Positions 52,290 through 60,428 of a stretch of DNA of 64,000 nt are shown piece by piece. Source of the DNA: Hyphomonadaceae bacterium (GTDB lineage Bacteria; Pseudomonadota; Alphaproteobacteria; Caulobacterales; Aquidulcibacteraceae); NCBI GenBank assembly GCA_022841905.1, contig JALHQO010000009.1, positions 100,534 to 164,533 of the forward strand, read 5' to 3'. A program made the translations under genes and the position numbers. The notes under the pieces are model-generated. The model ran no database searches. It was not told where the DNA came from and saw only the letters and a list, made by a program, of their open reading frames with translations. Numbering within the stretch: position 1 is the first letter of the stretch; every line of letters starts with the position of its first letter.

Positions 52290-52843
52290 CCGGCCAAAAC
52301 GACGACGACGACGATGGCGGCGGGGGCTACTGCAAGCCGCCGAAGAAGCACCAATTCAAAAAGGGCCAATCGGGCTGCCCCAGTGGCGGCCACAGAAAGC
52401 GCCGCCTGAACAAACTCGAGCGCAAGGAAAAAGAGGCTGAAAAACTCAAAGAGAGACAAAAGGCGCTTGAGGATATCGTCCAGCAGGTCGCGTCTGAAGA
52501 CCAAGTGGTGCGCACCAAACGCGGGCCCGTCAAAATGGCGAACAAGGAAATTGTGGTTCGCAAAATCTTCCAGCGCGCCATGAGAGAAGACGCCGACGAC
52601 AAAGACCTGCGCCGATGCATCGCGCTGCTCGACAAGGTGGGCATGCTGAAGCCAACAGTGCAAGCACCGGCCGGCGGTGGCGTTTTGGTGATTTATTCGC
52701 CGATGCAATTAGCCGAATGGGAAGCGGCGACCGAGGGCCAGCTACTTTCGATCGATCCACTCGAAGGCATCCCCGGCACCGAAGGCATCTTCGATAAGCC
52801 TTATGCGCGAGAGCGTAGGCCACCCGAAACCGAGGACGACTAA
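52286..52843 (+). CDS. DUF5681 domain protein
   Basis: A 185-residue acidic-then-basic protein: DDDDDGGGGY, then KPPKKHQFKKGQSGCPSGGHRKRR, the typical DUF5681 start, followed by a charged coiled-coil-like LERKEKEAEKLKERQKALED. The function is unknown; family members are common in alphaproteobacterial phage-like islands beside ParB-type methylases. It overlaps the methylase by 4 bp (ATGA). Confidence 0.88.
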   Translation: MTGQNDDDDDGGGGYCKPPKKHQFKKGQSGCPSGGHRKRRLNKLERKEKEAEKLKERQKALEDIVQQVASEDQVVRTKRGPVKMANKEIVVRKIFQRAMREDADDKDLRRCIALLDKVGMLKPTVQAPAGGGVLVIYSPMQLAEWEAATEGQLLSIDPLEGIPGTEGIFDKPYARERRPPETEDD

Positions 52844-52853
52844 GCATGTAAGC

Positions 52854-52886
52854 GCGCGAGCGGGTGGTGCAACCGTCTGCTCGCGC
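52854..52886. terminator. Putative bidirectional hairpin
   Basis: Perfect 8-bp arms GCGCGAGC (52854-52861) and GCTCGCGC (52879-52886) lie between the convergent DUF5681 and SnoaL-RidA genes. There is no clear T-run. Confidence 0.45.
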
Positions 52887-52893
52887 ACCACGG

Positions 52894-53643
52894 CTACGGG
52901 GCCTTCCGCGCCGCTATGACAGCAATCTCCACATGGTATTTGGGATCGGCGAGTCTTGCCTCAACAGTGGCGCGGGTAGGCGTTGCGCCGGGCGCGACCC
53001 ATTTGTCCCAAACCGAATTCATCTCTGCGAAGCTTCCGATATCTGCGAGCCAGATGTTGGCCGAAACAATGTGGGCCTTGTCGCTGCCGGCGGTCTCGAG
53101 CAGCGCATCGATCCGAGAAAGGACAGCTGCGGTTTGCCCCGCTACTGTAGCACTTTTCGTCTTATCGACTTGCCCAGACAGAAAGATTAGGTCGCCATGT
53201 ACGACCGCTTGACTCATCCGCTCCGTTGTCTCGAAACGCTGCATACTCACCGTCCCTGATGTCATCGGCCGCTCCTGCTGGACTTGGCTGTCCGACCACG
53301 CTCCTGACCAAACCCGCGCAATAAGCGGTCCGGCGAATTCATACGTGACCACTCCGCTAACCCCGTCGGCGCGTCGCTCGTGACCATAGAGAGATTCATG
53401 ATCGACCACGAAAGGTGGAGCGACGATACGCGCAGTGATGCGCGCGTTTAGGCGTGGGTTTGCTTCAAACAGCGCCCCGTAGCGTGCACGCGCGGCCTCG
53501 CGGCCCTCGAACCGCAAAGCATTGGGGAAGTCAAAGAACTGCCAGTCTTCAGTGAAGAAACTGAGGAAGCGATCGAGGTCATGGTCGTTATACGCGGCCA
53601 CCTGGGCATTGATCAAAGCGCCGATATCAAGGTCGGCGCTCAT
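52894..53643 (-). CDS. SnoaL-like/RidA fusion protein
   Basis: A 249-residue protein made of two domains usually found separately. Residues 1-120 are SnoaL/NTF2-like (AAYNDHDLDRFLSFFTEDW, FDFPNALRFEGREAARARY, TYEFAGPLIARVW). Residues about 128-249 are RidA/YjgF (MSQAVVHGDLIFLSGQVD, PTRATVEARLADPKYHVEI with the arginine of the enamine/imine deaminase pocket). No stop or frameshift separates them. It overlaps the M81 peptidase stop by ATGA, so it is the last gene of a coupled four-gene unit. RidA would clear reactive 2-aminoacrylate or enamines from amide breakdown. Confidence 0.83.
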   Translation of the reverse strand: MSADLDIGALINAQVAAYNDHDLDRFLSFFTEDWQFFDFPNALRFEGREAARARYGALFEANPRLNARITARIVAPPFVVDHESLYGHERRADGVSGVVTYEFAGPLIARVWSGAWSDSQVQQERPMTSGTVSMQRFETTERMSQAVVHGDLIFLSGQVDKTKSATVAGQTAAVLSRIDALLETAGSDKAHIVSANIWLADIGSFAEMNSVWDKWVAPGATPTRATVEARLADPKYHVEIAVIAARKAP

Positions 53644-55076
53644 GATTGTGTCGCCTTGCTCTCACCAAACGGATTCTCGTCAAAAGGCCACATCGGTCTC
53701 GGAATACGCTTCAATGGTAGTTTGCGGATGTCGGAAATGCACACGCCCGGTGAATCGATCGGGATATCCTCCGCGAAATGCTTCTCGAACATAATGCGAT
53801 AGTGCTGCGCGGACTTCACCACGATCACGCGCTTCGTCGCGAGATCCACACCAAGATCGGTGAATAGGTCTGGCCCGAAAGTTTGACGCTTATGATCCGT
53901 GACAACAATCTCGAGGCCGTCGGCGACGAGCGCGGCCGTCGTACCCATCGGGATTTCCCCGCCGCTCGTGGTTTGCTTAGCATGCGGGTTCACCGCTTTG
54001 ACGACGACATCGAGATCGAGCGGTTCGCCCGATAGCGCGCAGGCTTTTCCTCCGATGCGCATCGACAGGCGTGCGCCGACGCCCGCCTCTACGGCAAAGC
54101 GCGTCGCGAGCGGATCCCACAGAGCGCCCCACGCTATGTTGCGGACGCCCGCGTCCAGCAAGGCGCGCACCGCGTAGGTTGCGTCGCCAGGCGCGCCGCA
54201 ATCAGGATTGTCGGAGATGTCCGCTAACAGAATCGGGGCGTGTTTGGCGGCCAACACCCGCTCAACTGCTTCCTGCAGCGGAACAGCGCGCGCGTGCGCA
54301 ATGCCGCGCATGCTGAATAATTCCATGCCCAAGCGCTCGGCGAGCACATCGCCCTCTTCACGAGCATTGTCGGTGATGACTACGATCTTGGCGCCCATAA
54401 ACGGCACATCGCCGCGTCTCCAGCTGTGGCAGACCGAAATACTAAGCACATTGCCCTGCTCCAGCGCCCGCATGCGATCGACGAAGCTACGCATCGGCTC
54501 GCGATTAGTCTGAAACACATCCGCCATCCGGCAATCGAACACTGAGGTTTCAGCCCGCACCTCGCGCCGAGCTATACGTACAAGCAGGTCGACAAGTTCG
54601 CGGGAACGTTCGTCGATGTCGGTGTGTGGATTTTCGCGGTAGAACAGCAGCGCGTCGGCGTGGCGTTGCATTTCAGGCGACAAATGACTGTGCGGATCGA
54701 ATACGGCGCCGACTGTAACGCTCGGCCCAACAATCTCACGGACGCGCGCGAGGATATCGCCCTCACAATCGTCGTACCCGAACGCCATCATGGCGCCGTG
54801 CATGGATAGCGCGACGATGTCGACCGGGCCCGCCGCACGCAATTGGTCGAGCAATTCATCGCGAAGAGATTCATACACGTCGCGGCGCACCAACCCGCCG
54901 GGCGCCGCATGCGCATAAAGACCGCACACGACATCAAGGCCCAGTTCGCGCGCACGTACAGGGATCGCCTCGGCCGCTACCGCGGGCCCCCGCAGCGCCT
55001 CAAAGGATTCGAGCCCGATCGGGATCGGGGAAAACGAATTCGTTTCCGTCGCCAGGCCGCCAAAAAACAACTTCAT
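53640..55076 (-). CDS. M81 family (MlrC-like) metallopeptidase
   Basis: A 478-residue member of the M81 family, which includes MlrC that hydrolyses linear microcystin products. The start GGLATETNSFSPIPIGLESFEAL and later VGAVFDPHSHLSPEM, FYRENPHTDIDERSREL and SISVCHSWRRGDVPFMG follow the family layout. ATG 55076 and the ATGA overlaps on both sides place it in a coupled unit with two C26 hydrolases and SnoaL-RidA. The metal ligands are not certain. Confidence 0.86.
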   Translation of the reverse strand: MKLFFGGLATETNSFSPIPIGLESFEALRGPAVAAEAIPVRARELGLDVVCGLYAHAAPGGLVRRDVYESLRDELLDQLRAAGPVDIVALSMHGAMMAFGYDDCEGDILARVREIVGPSVTVGAVFDPHSHLSPEMQRHADALLFYRENPHTDIDERSRELVDLLVRIARREVRAETSVFDCRMADVFQTNREPMRSFVDRMRALEQGNVLSISVCHSWRRGDVPFMGAKIVVITDNAREEGDVLAERLGMELFSMRGIAHARAVPLQEAVERVLAAKHAPILLADISDNPDCGAPGDATYAVRALLDAGVRNIAWGALWDPLATRFAVEAGVGARLSMRIGGKACALSGEPLDLDVVVKAVNPHAKQTTSGGEIPMGTTAALVADGLEIVVTDHKRQTFGPDLFTDLGVDLATKRVIVVKSAQHYRIMFEKHFAEDIPIDSPGVCISDIRKLPLKRIPRPMWPFDENPFGESKATQS

Positions 55077-55828
55077 CTCGACCTCGATCGTTGCGTCGTG
55101 CTGGCTGCCACGAATCCTTGCATAAGATCATGATCGGCAGCACTGAGCAGAAACTCGGGATGCCATTGCACGCCCAAGAAAAATGGATGTCGCTGAACTT
55201 CAAGTGCTTCTATCAGGCCGTCATCGGAAACCGCGGCCGCGACAGCCTCCGCGCCAGTTTCGACGACCCCCTGCCGGTGCAGACTATTCACGACGATACG
55301 CGCGTCCTTCACCAGTGCGCGCAACATTGTGTTGGGACGAATCTCCAAATCGTGCGCGAGGAAATTTGCTGGCGGGGCGAGATGCGCGCCCCAGGCCGGT
55401 CGCTCGGCAGCAAGGTTCACGACAAGCTTGCCGCCCAGAATGGAGTTCATCACCTGAAAGCCGCCGCAAATGCCAAGCGTAGGCATATCGCGGTGGAGAC
55501 AGGCACGCGCGAGCGCAAGCTCAAACGACGCTCGCGTTCGAAATGCGCTTTCGCCCAGTTCGTTTGACGCTTCGGCCGAGATCAGGGTCAACGGATCGGG
55601 AAACTGATAGCCGCCGCCAGCAATAAGCACCCCATCGACCATATCAAGAAACGTGTCGATCGCATCGATATAGTGCGGCAGGATAATGGGCACAGCGCCC
55701 GCCTCGGCGAGCGCGCGATGAATCTGGCTGTCCGATATGTAGCCGTGGCGAGGCGGAATGGCGCTCTCGCGTAGTTCAACGCCCGCAGTGACGCCGATAC
55801 GTGGTTGGGCGTCGATACTACGGCTCAT
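55073..55828 (-). CDS. C26 gamma-glutamyl-type hydrolase (PuuD-like)
   Basis: A 251-residue class I glutamine-amidotransferase-like hydrolase with the nucleophile C121 in LGICGGFQVMNS and the H223/E225 pair in GVQWHPEFLL. GVTAGVELRESAIPPRHGYI at the start and the NSLHRQGV segment are typical. It would cleave gamma-glutamyl amides. It overlaps its paralogue (55828) and the M81 gene by ATGA. Confidence 0.87.
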   Translation of the reverse strand: MSRSIDAQPRIGVTAGVELRESAIPPRHGYISDSQIHRALAEAGAVPIILPHYIDAIDTFLDMVDGVLIAGGGYQFPDPLTLISAEASNELGESAFRTRASFELALARACLHRDMPTLGICGGFQVMNSILGGKLVVNLAAERPAWGAHLAPPANFLAHDLEIRPNTMLRALVKDARIVVNSLHRQGVVETGAEAVAAAVSDDGLIEALEVQRHPFFLGVQWHPEFLLSAADHDLMQGFVAASTTQRSRSR

Positions 55829-56538
55829 GATTGGCAGGCGCGCACAAATCCGTCGAAGATAAGTTGGTCGGCGGGCGTCAAATCAAACTCGGGGTGCCAT
55901 TGGACACCCAGGCAAAACCGATATTGGGGCGCCTCGATTGCCTCGATGACGCCGTCATCGGCTGAAGCGCTCGCAACGATATCTGGTCCGATTTCGATGA
56001 TGCCCTGGCGATGAAGACTGTTAACGGCGAACACGTTCGAGCCGGTGAGACGATGGAGCAGCGTGTGTTCCGAAACCGTCACATCATGGCTCAACTTGTT
56101 GAACGGAGGATCGCGATGTCGCGACCAGGCAGGGTTAGCCTCGGCTAAACTAACGACAAGCTTACCGCCGAGGACTGCGTTTAGAGTCTGTACGCCCCCA
56201 CATACTGCCAATACGGGCATATCCCGCCGGAGCGCCGCTTCAATCAGCGCCCATTCAAAGTCGAGGCGCGCGCGCTTCTCGGCCGGCGCGTGTGTATCGT
56301 CCGAACCAATCAACGTAACAGAATCTTGAAACTGATAGCCCCCGCCCGAAATCACTATCCCGTCGAGCGCATCAAGATAGTCCTCAACCGCACTAAGGTC
56401 ATGGACGAGCATAAACGAGAGAGCGTGCGCCTTTTTGAGCGCCACGAAATTCTGAGCATCCAAGAAATAGAAAGCGCGGGAGGGATTACCTTCACGCCAT
56501 TCATTATCGGGGGATATTCCGATCCGTGGCTTAGCCAT
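55825..56538 (-). CDS. C26 gamma-glutamyl-type hydrolase, second copy
   Basis: A 237-residue paralogue of the downstream gene with C113 in LAVCGGVQTLNA, H215 and E217 in GVQWHPEFDL, and a matching NSLHRQGI segment. The start PRIGISPDNEWREGN differs, so the two likely prefer different amides. ATG 56538 has only a weak purine stretch upstream. It is the first of the four coupled genes and follows the TonB receptor by 70 bp with a hairpin between. Confidence 0.83.
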   Translation of the reverse strand: MAKPRIGISPDNEWREGNPSRAFYFLDAQNFVALKKAHALSFMLVHDLSAVEDYLDALDGIVISGGGYQFQDSVTLIGSDDTHAPAEKRARLDFEWALIEAALRRDMPVLAVCGGVQTLNAVLGGKLVVSLAEANPAWSRHRDPPFNKLSHDVTVSEHTLLHRLTGSNVFAVNSLHRQGIIEIGPDIVASASADDGVIEAIEAPQYRFCLGVQWHPEFDLTPADQLIFDGFVRACQS

Positions 56539-56564
56539 TATCTCTGATTCTGCTTGATGGGGCC

Positions 56565-56595
56565 GGCGCGGCAGCTGGACAGGTCCTGCCGCGCC
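56565..56595. terminator. Hairpin between TonB receptor and C26 genes
   Basis: Perfect 10-bp arms GGCGCGGCAG (56565-56574) and CTGCCGCGCC (56586-56595), loop 11 nt. No T-run follows on the minus strand, so it may attenuate or stabilise RNA rather than terminate fully. Confidence 0.45.
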
Positions 56596-56608
56596 TTCCC
56601 CATAGCCC

Positions 56609-58756
56609 CTAGTACCTGTAGCCGAGCTCAATGCCAGCCACGCGTGGACGTGCATAGTCGACCGATTGGATCGTACCTGCTGCGTTAGTAACCCGGCTCA
56701 CCAGGATCTCTTCATCTGTCACATTGTTCGCAAACAACGCAGCACGGATGTGCCCATCTGCGCTGAGGTAGGTCAGCCTTGCGTTGAAGACGTCCGTAGC
56801 TGGAATTTCCATGCGCGAGTCATTCGTTCTCTCCGTGAAGTACGTCGAGACGTGTCTGTAGTCGCCACGCGCCGTCAGCGAACCCAGATTGCCCAGAGCA
56901 AACGTATACTCCGCGAAAGCGCCCGCCGTGAAATCAGGCGCGCCATTGAGTTCCCTGCCGGTGAACACGAGTGGCGGAGCACCTGGCTGGACGTAGTCTG
57001 TGTACTCGGTGTCGACCCAGCCGAACACGCCACCAAAACTAAAGTTGTCAGTTGGAGTCGCGCGGAACTCGAGTTCGGCGCCCCGTGCCTCGGCCGTCGC
57101 CGCGTTTGTCACAACGCTAGCAAACAGACCCGGTGCGAACGGCGGTGGCAATGGCACGCGCGTTGCCACTTGTAGATCGTCGTACTCGATTTGAAAGATC
57201 GCGCCGTTTACTTGCAGACGACCGTCAAACCATTGTGACTTGGCTCCGATTTCGGTGCTGAGCAGAGTTTCAGAGTCAAAACGTAGCTGTCCAAAATTGG
57301 TAATAGCTGCGGACGTCTGTGGCTCGACATTCCAACCGCCGCTGCGATAGCCACGCGCAGCCGTGATGTAGAACATCAAGTCGTCATTAAGCTCATAGCG
57401 CAGACCGATGGTCGGCGAGACATCGTTGTCGGATAGCGTATCGCGACCTGGCGCAATGAACGGCACGAACCCTACGATGCCATTCTGCTGATAAGACAAA
57501 TCCTTGTCTTCATCAGTGAATCGAACGCCAGCGTTGAGTGTCAGCCGGTCAGTGATATGGAAGTCGAGGTTTCCATAGGCAGCAAGCGAAGTCGTTTCGA
57601 TGTCGCCGAAGATGGACGCCGCACCCAGCCCAATAATGGTGCCAGTGGTGGCACCGAAGATGGTCTGATTATAGAAGTAAGCACCAAGGACGTAGTCCCA
57701 ACGCCCGCCGGTGGGCGAAGCCAAACGTAATTCTTGGCTGAACTGCTCTTGCTCGCTCAATTGGCTGGTGATCTGTGAGACCGTGGGCGTTGCGTCGCTG
57801 TCGCTCAAACGGTCATTGTTGGCCCAGCGAAAGGCGCTGATCGAAGTCAGACGATGCCCACCGAGCACGTCAACCTCTACCGTTCCAGAGAATCCGCCGA
57901 CATCGCGTCTTGATAAGGGTTCGACATCTACGTTCGTCGTGTACGGATCGGGCGTCGAGAATGGGCCAACGGTCCGCCGCGAACTGGTCCCGACGCTGTC
58001 GTCTTGCAGCGCGTCAGCAGCGAGCGTGATGCGCCATGAGCCGCCAGGCTCTATAAGGAATTTTAGACGGCCGCCTTGGGTGTCGTCGCTGCCGACATCG
58101 TTGCCGGTAGCGACGTTACGAATGTAGCCATCTCGCTGGATGCTAAAGAGTGAAAGGCTGGCAGCGGCAGAGTCACCAAGCGGGGTCGAACCATAGAAAG
58201 AGCCCGTCCGCTCACCCAGCTCCGCGATGCGTCCGTTAAGTTCGAAGTGAGCTTCGTCTAAATCAGGCTGGCGCGTGATCACATTGATCGCGCCCATAAT
58301 GCTGTTTCGCCCGTACAGTGTCCCTTGTGGCCCACGAAGAAACTCGACCCGATCAAGATCAGGAAGCTCTTGATTGAATGACGTGAGCCGGCCTTGGATC
58401 ACGCCATCGACGTAAACACCCAATCCAGACTCGGTGCCAACGTTCTGCCGAGCCTGCGATTCAAGACCGCGAACAGTCACCCGCGTCAGTGAGTTGGTCT
58501 CGCTTCCAGTAAAAAGCACGTTGGGGGTCGCGGCCTCGAGGTCCCGGACGCGAGTGGCGCCCCGCGCTTGCGCTTCATCGGCACCCACAACTGAAAGCGA
58601 CGCTGGCACGTCCTGAGCCGACTCTGCGCGCCGCCTCGCGGTCACGATGATCTCTTCTGAACTCGCGCCGTCTTGGGCGAAACTTGGCGTCGGCGCCAAT
58701 GCGAGCATTAACGCGTTCGCCGACAGCACGCCTGTCGATAACAGCTTCCACTTCAT
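56609..58756 (-). CDS. TonB-dependent outer-membrane receptor
   Basis: A 715-residue receptor with a signal peptide (MKWKLLSTGVLSANALMLAL, then PTPSFAQ), a TonB-box-like SSEEIIVTARRRAESAQDVP, plug motifs VTVRGLESQ and VEFLRGPQGTLYGRNSIMG, and an aromatic end LGYRY. ATG 58756 follows GGGGAGG. The first 60 codons and the promoter are nearly identical to the receptor at 60429, but the barrels differ, so ligand specificity differs. The 22-bp palindrome at 58814 lies 58 bp upstream. It leads into the C26-M81-RidA genes, so it likely imports their substrate. Confidence 0.93.
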   Translation of the reverse strand: MKWKLLSTGVLSANALMLALAPTPSFAQDGASSEEIIVTARRRAESAQDVPASLSVVGADEAQARGATRVRDLEAATPNVLFTGSETNSLTRVTVRGLESQARQNVGTESGLGVYVDGVIQGRLTSFNQELPDLDRVEFLRGPQGTLYGRNSIMGAINVITRQPDLDEAHFELNGRIAELGERTGSFYGSTPLGDSAAASLSLFSIQRDGYIRNVATGNDVGSDDTQGGRLKFLIEPGGSWRITLAADALQDDSVGTSSRRTVGPFSTPDPYTTNVDVEPLSRRDVGGFSGTVEVDVLGGHRLTSISAFRWANNDRLSDSDATPTVSQITSQLSEQEQFSQELRLASPTGGRWDYVLGAYFYNQTIFGATTGTIIGLGAASIFGDIETTSLAAYGNLDFHITDRLTLNAGVRFTDEDKDLSYQQNGIVGFVPFIAPGRDTLSDNDVSPTIGLRYELNDDLMFYITAARGYRSGGWNVEPQTSAAITNFGQLRFDSETLLSTEIGAKSQWFDGRLQVNGAIFQIEYDDLQVATRVPLPPPFAPGLFASVVTNAATAEARGAELEFRATPTDNFSFGGVFGWVDTEYTDYVQPGAPPLVFTGRELNGAPDFTAGAFAEYTFALGNLGSLTARGDYRHVSTYFTERTNDSRMEIPATDVFNARLTYLSADGHIRAALFANNVTDEEILVSRVTNAAGTIQSVDYARPRVAGIELGYRY

Positions 58757-58861
58757 GTCCGCCTCCCCTGCGCGACCGCCACGCCGCCTAGTCGTTGTTT
58801 TCACGATACCATCATTGACCGACCGCTTGGTCAATACTTAAAACTGAGAGATGTCGCCCGT
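58605..58861. repeat. Direct repeat copy A: promoter plus 5' end of TonB receptor
   Basis: This roughly 257-bp block is more than 80% alike by eye to 62449-62706. It includes the signal peptide, the ribosome site and the 22-bp palindrome. The likeness fades at GGCACGTCCTG on one side and GATGTCGCCCGT on the other. Confidence 0.8.
58814..58835. promoter_or_regulatory. 22-bp palindrome ATTGACC-N8-GGTCAAT
   Basis: Perfect 7-bp arms with an 8-bp spacer whose centre contains CGACCGCTTG, a match to the shorter CNANCGNTNG core. It lies 58 bp upstream of the TonB receptor start at 58756. The identical 22 bp recur at 62658. Confidence 0.75.
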
Positions 58862-59013
58862 CGCAAGAGTGTCAGCCCAGACGCAACGCCATGCGCCAGC
58901 GCTAAGAACAGCGCATTCGCTTGCAAGAGCGTCGACCAAAGCAGTTTCGGCTTCACCTTCGCCCCTGAGCGGGTCCTCGCCAGCATACGATCATTGACTA
59001 TCCGTTCGGTCAA
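58831..59013 (-). pseudogene. Remnant of a third TonB receptor 5' end
   Basis: A 60-codon frame reads MTERIVND, then KPKLLWSTLLQANALFLALA, which mirrors the leader reading and signal peptide of the two intact receptors (MTKRSVND, then KWKLLSTGVLSANALMLALA). It stops before any TonB box. It is preceded by its own degenerate palindrome at 58993. This looks like a leftover of a duplicated receptor gene. A short functional peptide is less likely. Confidence 0.55.
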
Positions 59014-59014
59014 T
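58993..59014. promoter_or_regulatory. Degenerate 22-bp palindrome ATTGACT-N8-GGTCAAT
   Basis: Same size and spacing as the sites at 58814 and 62658, with one arm changed (ATTGACT) and an altered left half of the core. It lies ahead of the receptor remnant. Confidence 0.6.
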
Positions 59015-59061
59015 AGATACCTTCGTCGCTTTGGAACACCAAACCGAGGTTGGCTTAGAAG

Positions 59062-60399
59062 TCACACTGGGCGAGACGAACGCCGCGCGAGGGCGAGCAA
59101 CAGTCCGAGCCCTGCAACCGCAAACGCAAGCGGCCCCAACCCGACAAGAAGTCGAAGCGCGTGAACCACTTCTTGCGTCTGCGAAGCGGAGCCGGACTGA
59201 AAACCTATCAGCGACAGCGCCAAGCCGAGGGTGCCAGCGCCGATGGCGAGGCCGAGCTTTTCCCCCGCAACCCAAAGGCCGGTCATAAGCCCCTCGAAGC
59301 GCTGGCCGAGTTCACGGCCCTGCATGTGTAGGAGATCGGCGGCTAGCTTGAACGGGCCCACCTGCAGGCCCGCGCCGGCAACGCCTATCGCTGCAAACAC
59401 CCCCAGGCCGTGTCCCGAGAAGGTGCCGGGCTCGACCATGATCAACAATGCCGCCGATACCCCGTACAGGACGGCCGCCACGCCTATAACGAAGCGCGTC
59501 CCCGTCCGAGCCAGGGCCCAGGACCAGACGGGCATCGCTACGATGGTCGCCAACAACGAAACCGCCAAGGCTTGGCCGGCTGCGCTCTCGTCACGGTTCA
59601 GGACAAACACGACCCAATACGCCGCCGCAGCGAGTAAGAAGCCGCTGGCTGCAACGAGCACCACATAGGCCGCCAACAAAGCTCGAAATGCACGTGCGGC
59701 GGCAACCGCCGCGAAGAGGTCGTTGAGCACCACTTTTCGAACAGGAGGTCCTCCGTCTGTGTTCGGCATCGCCCTATAGGCAAGGACGACGCCCAGCCCA
59801 CACACGCCGGCAATCAAGGGGCTCATGACCGCATAACTGGCAGCGCCACCACCGCCCATGGCAATGAGCGCCGGCGCGCCCGCTGAACCGACGATAACGC
59901 CCAGCATTCCGAACATGAGCCGCCAAGTTACGAGCCGATTGCGCTCCAGACTGTCGGTCGTCGCCTCAGCCGGGAACGCCACATAGGGGACCGAGAAGAG
60001 AGAGTAAGCTGTCGTGAGCAGGAAATAGAGGACGCCGACCCAAAGCGCCGGCGCACCCGTGACAGCGTACGGGAACGCGAACAACGCCACAAAGCTCATG
60101 CACATCAGCGCCCCGCCCCAGGCCACGAACGGTTTGCGCCGGCCAGAAGACGATGAGCTCTGGTCAGACCAGACCCCGACGAACGGATCCCAAAACATGC
60201 CCCAGACTTTGGGGATGACCGTGATTGCGCCGGCCAGCGCCGGCGCAATCCCCAGGACTTGCGTGCAGAAGTACAAGAGCAGGACCGTCGGCACCGCCGA
60301 GAAGATCCCAGTCGCCAGCGAGCCTGAGGCGTAAGCGGCCAGTCTCGGGGGTGAGAACGGCTCCGCCACCTGGTGATCTGGCGCCGGCTCACCCATCAT
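59062..60399 (-). CDS. GPH/MFS_2-type transporter
   Basis: A 445-residue inner-membrane protein of the glycoside-pentoside-hexuronide (melibiose-carrier-like) group with 12 predicted helices. The signature WDPFVGVWSDQSSSSSGRRKPFV sits between helices 2 and 3, and FSVPYVAFPAEATTDSLERNR in the middle. It should carry a solute, usually a sugar or organic acid with a cation, into the cytoplasm. It lies 29 bp after the TonB receptor at 60429, so the two form an outer-plus-inner membrane uptake pair. ATG 60399 and 60396 are both possible. Confidence 0.88.
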   Translation of the reverse strand: MMGEPAPDHQVAEPFSPPRLAAYASGSLATGIFSAVPTVLLLYFCTQVLGIAPALAGAITVIPKVWGMFWDPFVGVWSDQSSSSSGRRKPFVAWGGALMCMSFVALFAFPYAVTGAPALWVGVLYFLLTTAYSLFSVPYVAFPAEATTDSLERNRLVTWRLMFGMLGVIVGSAGAPALIAMGGGGAASYAVMSPLIAGVCGLGVVLAYRAMPNTDGGPPVRKVVLNDLFAAVAAARAFRALLAAYVVLVAASGFLLAAAAYWVVFVLNRDESAAGQALAVSLLATIVAMPVWSWALARTGTRFVIGVAAVLYGVSAALLIMVEPGTFSGHGLGVFAAIGVAGAGLQVGPFKLAADLLHMQGRELGQRFEGLMTGLWVAGEKLGLAIGAGTLGLALSLIGFQSGSASQTQEVVHALRLLVGLGPLAFAVAGLGLLLALARRSSRPV

Positions 60400-60428
60400 G
60401 GAACGATCCGCCGCTCACCCTCGGGTCC

